Assembly: GCA_020160935.1 (NCBI GenBank) | Contig: JAIUPL010000043.1 | Span: 1-32,678, forward strand | Direction: 5' to 3' | Source of the DNA: Bacteroidota bacterium | GTDB taxonomy: Bacteria; Bacteroidota; Bacteroidia; Chitinophagales; Saprospiraceae | DNA length: 32,678 nt | In this document: positions 26,932 through 32,678 of the stretch, piece after piece | Position numbering within the stretch: position 1 is the first letter of the stretch | How the letters are laid out: the number at the start of each line of letters is the position of its first letter | Position numbers and translations under genes: made by a program | Notes under the pieces: model-generated | The model's database searches: none | Seen by the model: only the letters and a program-made list of their open reading frames with translations | What the model was told of the DNA's origin: nothing

Positions 26932-29766
26932 GTCGCAATCCTACCTAAAACTGGATGCCTTTCCGACTGAAATGATTAACACAGAGTGGGGTATCAAACA
27001 GTCGCAATCCTACCTAAAACTGGATGCCTTTCCGACAATCTGGTGACTCAGCCTGACCGTGCTGCGGGCTGTCGCAATCCTACCTAAAACTGGATGCCTT
27101 TCCGACCCGCCGACCCTATCACCCTAACACCCATGCCACGAGTCGCAATCCTACCTAAAACTGGATGCCTTTCCGACATCAACCCAAGAAACAGTTTGGG
27201 GTACCTGTGGTCGCAATCCTACCTAAAACTGGATGCCTTTCCGACTGGCCGTTGCTGTGGATAGCGTTGATTTGCTTCGTCGCAATCCTACCTAAAAATG
27301 GATGCCTTTCCGACGAATAAATCTTCGCTCCTCGTGTTCTCATGCGGTCGCAATCCTACCTAAAAATGGATGCCTTTCCGACAACAGGTGCGCGCCGTAT
27401 CCAATGGGAACGGGAGTCGCAATCCTACCTAAAAATGGATGCCTTTCCGACTTACTGTCACGGCCGTGCCTCCAGTGGATGAAGCAGCCGATAACGGTCG
27501 CAATCCTACCTAAAAATGGATGCCTTTCCGACTTCAAATGATAAGTTGGTCAAGAACGAGGTTAGAGTCGCAATCCTACCTAAAAATGGATGCCTTTCCG
27601 ACTCTTTCCAAGCCTCAGCCCAATATGCCGGATATGTCGCAATCCTACCTAAAAATGGATGCCTTTCCGATCCTAGGGGTTTCCCTCGTCATCACGCTCA
27701 CCAAGTCGCAATCCTACCTAAAAATGGATGCCTTTCCGACAAGACTGATACCTTCAGGCTTGTTGAGTATAAAGTCGCAATCCTACCTAAAAATGGATGC
27801 CTTTCCGACTACATTCACTGTTCCGTCCGCAGGATCGTTTGATTTCGAAAGGTCGCAATCCTACCTAAAAATGGATGCCTTTCCGACAATCTCCAAAAGA
27901 TGGGTCATAACCATCGTTGGTCGCAATCCTACCTAAAAATGGATGCCTTTCCGACACCCGCCGGTGGCGCAGGTGGACACCGCCATGGTCGCAATCCTAC
28001 CTAAAAATGGATGCCTTTCCGACGCGGCTTTTATTGCCGCACTTTTCGCCGTTTTGTCGCAATCCTACCTAAAAATGGATGCCTTTCCGACAAAATGTGG
28101 ACGAAATTTCATGTTCAAATGACTGTCGCAATCCTACCTAAAAATGGATGCCTTTCCGACAAGCAGTCGGGTGCGACAGCATCCTGGCAATCATGGTCGC
28201 AATCCTACCTAAAAATGGATGCCTTTCCGACAGGAAGCAATCAATCCTTTCCTCCGCCGCTTCGGTCGCAATCCTACCTAAAAATGGATGCCTTTCCGAC
28301 CCGAACTTTTTTACCTTGGCACTGGTCGTTTCGTCGCAATCCTACCTAAAAATGGATGCCTTTCCGACCGAATTAAGTTGGATAAAATCAATCCGGAACT
28401 GTCGCAATCCTACCTAAAAATGGATGCCTTTCCGACTGGGCAGGAAGGCAGGAGAAAAAGGAAGGGAATGTCGCAATCCTACCTAAAAATGGATGCCTTT
28501 CCGACTTTTCAATTCTTGCTGGTTGCTATTTTATCCGGCGCGGTCGCAATCCTACCTAAAAATGGATGCCTTTCCGACGTCTTCTGGCATTAATTTTCGC
28601 GGGTTCACATGGTCGCAATCCTACCTAAAAATGGATGCCTTTCCGACCAACTCCAACGGCCGCCTGGCCGCCAAGGGAGCGTCGCAATCCTACCTAAAAA
28701 TGGATGCCTTTCCGACAGGGCGACGAGCCCGCCGCCGATCAGGACGACGGTCGCAATCCTACCTAAAAATGGATGCCTTTCCGACTTCGCAAACTCACAA
28801 TCCTGGTCAAACTATTGTTGTCGCAATCCTACCTAAAAATGGATGCCTTTCCGACTTGCCAATCTGATTCCGGCTTGCTGCACAGGAGGTCGCAATCCTA
28901 CCTAAAAATGGATGCCTTTCCGACATCATCAACACTTTCGGCAGCCCCCACTTCAAGTCGCAATCCTACCTAAAAATGGATGCCTTTCCGACACACGGGG
29001 ATTTCTGCCCGAGTACCACATTTACCTGTCGCAATCCTACCTAAAAATGGATGCCTTTCCGACCAACCGTATTTTTTATCTTTTTTGCTACCGTATTGTC
29101 GCAATCCTACCTAAAAATGGATGCCTTTCCGACCAATCTTGCGTACTCGTTCGTACCGCCTCTACTGTCGCAATCCTACCTAAAAATGGATGCCTTTCCG
29201 ACCGATGATGCTCATCGCCGCCGCCAACCTGGCCGGTCGCAATCCTACCTAAAAATGGATGCCTTTCCGACCCTTAGCGCTCTTCGCCTGTCACAAAGGC
29301 CCCAATTTGTCGCAATCCTACCTAAAAATGGATGCCTTTCCGACCGTTCTGCGGTTGCTTTCCGTTATTACAAAAATGGTCGCAATCCTACCTAAAAATG
29401 GATGCCTTTCCGACTGCCCCAAACTGGGGCGAACGACGGTGCCGTTCTTTTGTCGCAATCCTACCTAAAAATGGATGCCTTTCCGACCTGGCCATCAGCC
29501 GCGAAAACCGCTTGCTGTCGGTCGCAATCCTACCTAAAAATGGATGCCTTTCCGACGTGCTTTTGTTCGTGCTGCTGTGTGCCGCCGCCGGTCGCAATCC
29601 TACCTAAAAATGGATGCCTTTCCGACCACATTCCCAATGAGGCCTTGGTAGTCGTATTTCGTCGCAATCCTACCTAAAAATGGATGCCTTTCCGACCAAC
29701 GACGACACGATGTGACAGCATTCCACAAACGTCGCAATCCTACCTAAAAATGGATGCCTTTCCGAC
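26932..29766 (-). CRISPR. CRISPR array, 41 repeats of 36 bp and 40 spacers
   Basis: The repeat starts GTCGCAATCCTACCTAAAAA and ends TGGATGCCTTTCCGAC on the plus strand. The minus-strand form ends ATTGCGAC, which fits the 8-nt crRNA handle of type III and many type I systems (ATTGAAAC-like). Repeat starts run from 26932 to 29731. The five repeats from 26932 to 27245 have AAAACTGG, the other 36 have AAAAATGG; the repeat at 27636 ends CGAT. Spacers are mostly 32-37 bp, with outliers of 45 bp (27452-27496) and 42 bp (27810-27851). Decay at the low-coordinate end and cas genes at the other place the leader at 29767. Open frames reading VAILPKNGCLSD are repeat translations, not genes. Confidence 0.98.
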
Positions 29767-29884
29767 CCTTCATTTTTCAACTCCTTGATAATCAATCAAT
29801 AAAAAGTTAAAATGGGGTGGAGAATTGTCAGAATTGTGCAGCGCACTATTTTTCGACGAAAATTTTAACATATACGGAAAGTGT
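29767..29884 (-). promoter_or_regulatory. CRISPR leader
   Basis: 118 bp of AT-rich DNA between cas2 and the leader-proximal repeat. It has A/T runs (AATCAATCAATAAAAAGTTAAAAT, read in parts) and a direct repeat of GAATTGT (about 29823-29839). The position and composition are those of a leader, which carries the array promoter and integration signals. The exact promoter is not identified. Confidence 0.7.
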
Positions 29885-30187
29885 TTATACAAACAAAGTA
29901 TTGGGTGGATCCACCAATGCATTCCAGTCATCCGGAGGAGCAGGCAGGAAGGAAAAATTTGCTGCCTGACCGCTGGACAAAGGCAAATATAACAATTTAT
30001 CGTCGGGTACAAAACGGGGTACTACTTCTTTTTGCATCCATCTTAGCAAAGCCTTCCAGCGGGTGTCGGAAACCGAACCGGCGAAGACCGACAATTGCAG
30101 TCGGATGAAGCCGTACTCCAGCATTTTATTCGCTGTCCGGAGTCGCAGGCGGTCGTCGGCGATGTCGTAACTGATCAAGATCGTCAT
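29885..30187 (-). CDS. cas2: CRISPR-associated endonuclease Cas2
   Basis: A 100-residue Cas2, which forms the integrase complex with Cas1 for spacer insertion. It opens with the family strand MTILISYDIADDRLRLR, with the conserved Asp8 after the first strand, then YGFIRLQLSVFAG and VPDDKLLYLPLS. The start is ATG 30187, which overlaps the end of cas1 by 62 bp in a different frame; translational coupling is likely. The C-terminal tail after about residue 80 (PAPPDDWNALVDPP) is proline-rich. It is the last cas gene before the leader. Confidence 0.92.
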   Translation of the reverse strand: MTILISYDIADDRLRLRTANKMLEYGFIRLQLSVFAGSVSDTRWKALLRWMQKEVVPRFVPDDKLLYLPLSSGQAANFSFLPAPPDDWNALVDPPNTLFV

Positions 30188-31166
30188 GTTGCCAGAAAAG
30201 TTTGAGCCGGTGTGCGAGTGCGCCGGCGTACGTGAACAAATGGTTGCGCAGGGAAGTGCTGCGGCCCTGAAAAACGGTGTCTTCCTTTAGCCAGTCGTTG
30301 AACGCCGCAATCAAAATCCGGCGCCCTTCCCGGTTCAGTCCGATGCCCGTTTGCCAGGGTTCGAAATGCCGGGCATCGAGCGCTCCATCATACAGAAGGC
30401 GCATCAGCAACGCATCGGCTAAGGGTCTGAACGGCTCGATGAGATCAAACACGAGTGTGGGCGCGCCAAATTCATCGGCATGGATGATGCCAAACATCGG
30501 GTCCATCCCCACCCCCAGCACGGCGCTTTCCACCGCATTGTACAGCATGCCGTACAGGTAATTCAGAGCAGCATTGTGCGCATCCTGCGCCGGGCGACGC
30601 GATCGTTTGTCGAACTGGAATCCTGCCGGAGCCGCCTTCCCCCAGGCAGGCCAGTAGTGCCTTGCTACAGCGCCTTCCACGCCCATGAGGGCTATAAAGG
30701 GCTCCCGGTCGGCGGCTTTTGTATCGAGTTGTTGTATCAGCGCCCTGATGTTGTCGGCGGCTCGTTCGAGTGCGCTGCTTAGTCCCGGCAGGTTGCGTTC
30801 TTCCCTGATGCGGAGCAGGTTAGACAACTGCCCTTCCGATTTGAGCCGGAACACCTCGGCCGCCCACAGCGCCGCCTCATCGCTCAGGCTGAAAAGCGCC
30901 TGCGCTCGCCGCAGTTCGGCCTGGTTGCCGAAGTGTACGCTCCACAACTGCGCCTCCGGCTCGCCGCTGTGATCAAAAAATATGATGGGTATTTTGTGTT
31001 CCACCGCCAGCAGCACGGCCGCAGAAGTGAGCGTGCAGGGGCTGATGACAGCGATGCTGCTGATCTTGTGCGGACTGATCATGCGGCGTTCTTTACCCGC
31101 CGAAATGTAAAAACTGCGATTGCGCTGCCGCAATGCCACGTTGTGGGTATCCAGTACCAGTTGCAT
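30126..31166 (-). CDS. cas1: CRISPR-associated endonuclease/integrase Cas1
   Basis: A 346-residue Cas1. The metal-binding residues are all visible: Glu154 (LMGVEGAVARHYW), His219 (GIIHADEFG) and Glu234 (LVFDLIEPFRP). The N-terminal beta domain holds ISSIAVISPCTLTSAAVLLAVEHKIPIIFFD. ATG 31166 (MQLVLDTHNV) is the family-like start; an in-frame start at 31205 would extend into the RT gene. It lies 14 bp after the RT stop and overlaps cas2 by 62 bp. It is a stand-alone Cas1 and not fused to the RT. The basic tail HRRRPPATPDSE is encoded across the cas2 start. Confidence 0.95.
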   Translation of the reverse strand: MQLVLDTHNVALRQRNRSFYISAGKERRMISPHKISSIAVISPCTLTSAAVLLAVEHKIPIIFFDHSGEPEAQLWSVHFGNQAELRRAQALFSLSDEAALWAAEVFRLKSEGQLSNLLRIREERNLPGLSSALERAADNIRALIQQLDTKAADREPFIALMGVEGAVARHYWPAWGKAAPAGFQFDKRSRRPAQDAHNAALNYLYGMLYNAVESAVLGVGMDPMFGIIHADEFGAPTLVFDLIEPFRPLADALLMRLLYDGALDARHFEPWQTGIGLNREGRRILIAAFNDWLKEDTVFQGRSTSLRNHLFTYAGALAHRLKLFWQHDDLDQLRHRRRPPATPDSE

Positions 31167-31180
31167 ATCAGAAAAGGGGT

Positions 31181-32233
31181 TTAATGATAAGGAAAATCGA
31201 GCCACGACACCGCGCCGTAGTCTTTGGGCCCGTGTTGGGCTTTACCCAGCGCCTTTTCGGCTTTTACCACCCGGGCGTCGCTTTCTCCCAGCACATGTGC
31301 CGCAAAAGAGATCATACCCTGTATCTTTTCGGCGTAGTCGTCTACCCAATCCATGAGGGTAATACCGAGGCGACCTTTTACACCTGCTATTTCGGACAAT
31401 TTGCCGATTTCGGAATCCAGGTCTTCGAAAAACTCCGGCAGCAAATCCAGCCGGTTTTCCAGTAGTACAATGCCTGTTACGGTGTGTACATCTTTCGGGC
31501 CCATGAGTTTGGTTTTCTTTTCATTGGCCTCAAAACTGTGTGCGCGGTAGTAGTCGCGCAGCAGTTGTACATCGTCTTCGGTAATTTCCTGCCTGCTGCT
31601 GATCGTCATATCATCGGCATAGCGGGTGTACAGCCACTGCTTTGACCGGGCCAGCAACTCCAGATCGGTGTCGAGCAGCCGGGCGGCAAAGTTGCTCAGA
31701 ATGGGCGAGGTAGGCGCTCCCATGGGCAAGCGCCCTTTGTAGATACACAGGCGCATGAGGAGGTTGGTCAGTTCGGTGTCGAAGGAAAAAGGCTTGTTGA
31801 GAAAAACCCAGGCTACCCGGTCGGCAAGGATGGCGTGAAAAAAATCCTCCACATCCATGTTCAGCATCCAGGGGCGGCCGAGGTGCTGCCGGGCATTGGC
31901 CACAATACCCCTATGCGCCCATGGCGGGTCGTCGGAGCAGGCCGAGAGAAAACCGTAGGCCGCCGACGAACGGTGAAAATGATACACTGCCTGCAGGCAA
32001 TCGTTGAGTTTGCGCTGGATGCGTTTGAGCGGCGGCGAAGGGTTTTCGATCAGGCGCTGCTCGCCGTTTCTCTTTTGCACGAAAAATGCCTCGTAGTTGT
32101 CTTCTTTAAGGGCCAATGCCGAGAGTTCCAGCATGTCTTCGGCTAATAAACTGCACAGATCGGCAGGTGTTCGGATGGCTAAAAAGGCGTCTTTCAAGGC
32201 GCGCAATTCCAGCCGGGAAGGATGGTTGGCCAT
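31181..32233 (-). CDS. CRISPR-linked reverse transcriptase with retron-type motifs
   Basis: A 350-residue reverse transcriptase with all core motifs: RT1 around QRLIENPSPPLKRIQRKL (59-76), AAYGF (91-95), RT3 NMDVEDFF with Asp127, RT4 LPMGAPTSPILSN (169-181) and RT5 YTRYADDMTIS with Asp207/Asp208. Two further motifs, NAxxH (NARQH, 113-117) before RT3 and VTG (252-254) after RT5, are hallmarks of retron RTs. There is no maturase or Cas1 domain. As the first gene of RT-cas1-cas2 it probably supports spacer acquisition, possibly from RNA. A stand-alone retron RT lying next to cas genes by chance is the alternative. Confidence 0.93.
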   Translation of the reverse strand: MANHPSRLELRALKDAFLAIRTPADLCSLLAEDMLELSALALKEDNYEAFFVQKRNGEQRLIENPSPPLKRIQRKLNDCLQAVYHFHRSSAAYGFLSACSDDPPWAHRGIVANARQHLGRPWMLNMDVEDFFHAILADRVAWVFLNKPFSFDTELTNLLMRLCIYKGRLPMGAPTSPILSNFAARLLDTDLELLARSKQWLYTRYADDMTISSRQEITEDDVQLLRDYYRAHSFEANEKKTKLMGPKDVHTVTGIVLLENRLDLLPEFFEDLDSEIGKLSEIAGVKGRLGITLMDWVDDYAEKIQGMISFAAHVLGESDARVVKAEKALGKAQHGPKDYGAVSWLDFPYH

Positions 32234-32678
32234 TGTATGGCGGGGTTTGGCGCATACTGGCGGATGTATGCTTTTTGAGGATGATCGGTGAATATGACTG
32301 AAGCGGGGAAATGGATGATGAAAAAGATGTGGTACTTCTCTGTTTTTTGCACCTCAATGAAGAGGGTTTAGGCCTCTTCCCGGCATTGGAGACCTCACCC
32401 CCCGGCCCCCTCTCCAACGGAGAGGGGGAGCGGATACCCTCGGCATTTCCTGTAAAATATCGGGAATGTGTGTTTCGAAAAGTGTGGCAATTTGATATAT
32501 CTGTGTGGCAATAAAAACGAATATTTTGACTCGCTAACTAGCAAATGCCGAGGGTATCCGCTCCCCCTCTCCGTTGGAGGTGAGGTTAACCCATAAGTCA
32601 GGGGGATTTGAAAAAAGTTATAGTTCTTTGACAGACTGAAACCATCTAAAGTTGTTAAGCAATGATTTTAGAACCAAT
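32234..32678. other. Gene-free region upstream of the RT gene
   Basis: No convincing gene is seen on either strand. Besides the long inverted repeat at 32392-32586, the last 70 bases are AT-rich and include AGTTCTTTGACAG (32621-32633), a promoter-like or leader-like sequence of unknown role at the window edge. Confidence 0.5.
32392..32586. repeat. Inverted repeat upstream of the RT gene, about 44-bp arms
   Basis: The left arm (32392-32448) starts ACCTCACC and ends CCTCGGCATTT. The right arm (32543-32586) is its reverse complement, except that the right arm lacks 13 nt (a CCCCGGCCCCCTC-type block). Both contain the nested CTCCAACGGAG stem. The 94-bp AT-rich loop holds two GTGTGGCAAT-like copies (about 32482-32492 and 32503-32513). 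No gene is seen. Confidence 0.85.

Noticed and set aside
26932-29766. Many open frames of 60-140 codons across the array repeating VAILPKNGCLSD or SQSYLKMDAFPT.
   Set aside because: They are translations of the 36-bp CRISPR repeat with spacers of varying length; no independent coding signal.
31181-32233. RT considered as a group II intron maturase.
   Set aside because: No X/thumb-maturase or endonuclease extension is present at 350 residues, and NAxxH and VTG motifs point to the retron branch.

Overview
The window comes from a Bacteroidota genome, most likely the Saprospiria/Chitinophagia side; that placement is an inference. The evidence is a GldN homologue, a long secreted protein ending in a type IX secretion (T9SS) sorting domain, and repeated Bacteroidota -7 promoter boxes (TAnnTTTG) upstream of genes that lack clear Shine-Dalgarno sites.

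Layout. 1-121 is the 3' end of a 5S rRNA gene with its terminator. 224-9515 is housekeeping and accessory genes: a secreted S15/CocE-type hydrolase, a 4HBT thioesterase, a YihY-type membrane protein, an APC permease, a frameshifted DUF1295 protein, an unknown protein, a tRNA-like minus-strand RNA, an ECF-type sigma factor and NagA. 9667-13705 holds two Crp/Fnr regulators either side of a bestrophin-like channel, a DinB-fold protein and a LolC/E-type ABC permease. 13876-18801 holds pyrG, lipB, two unknown proteins, a four-helix-bundle (S23-type) protein and gldN. 19178-23262 holds a GmhB-like HAD phosphatase diverging from hisB-hisH-hisA-hisF. A GNAT acetyltransferase and a large T9SS cargo protein follow.

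26640-32233 is a CRISPR locus read on the minus strand: a reverse transcriptase, cas1, cas2, an AT-rich leader, and 41 well-conserved 36-bp repeats ending in a decayed trailer. The RT carries the NAxxH and VTG motifs typical of retron RTs and is a separate protein from Cas1. No interference effector lies in the window.

The second striking feature is the intergenic DNA. Many gaps hold long hairpins whose arms are tandem 7-, 8- or about 10-bp repeats. Six copies (8254, 17267, 17759, 22354, 23248, 23871) share one design: AGTCCTG/AGTCCTA heptamer arms around a common core of about 66 bp. Arm variants are mirrored within a copy, and the elements often sit on gene ends and supply the stop codon. 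Other loci (2125, 6134, 9473, 19108, 32392) have the same architecture with unrelated sequence.
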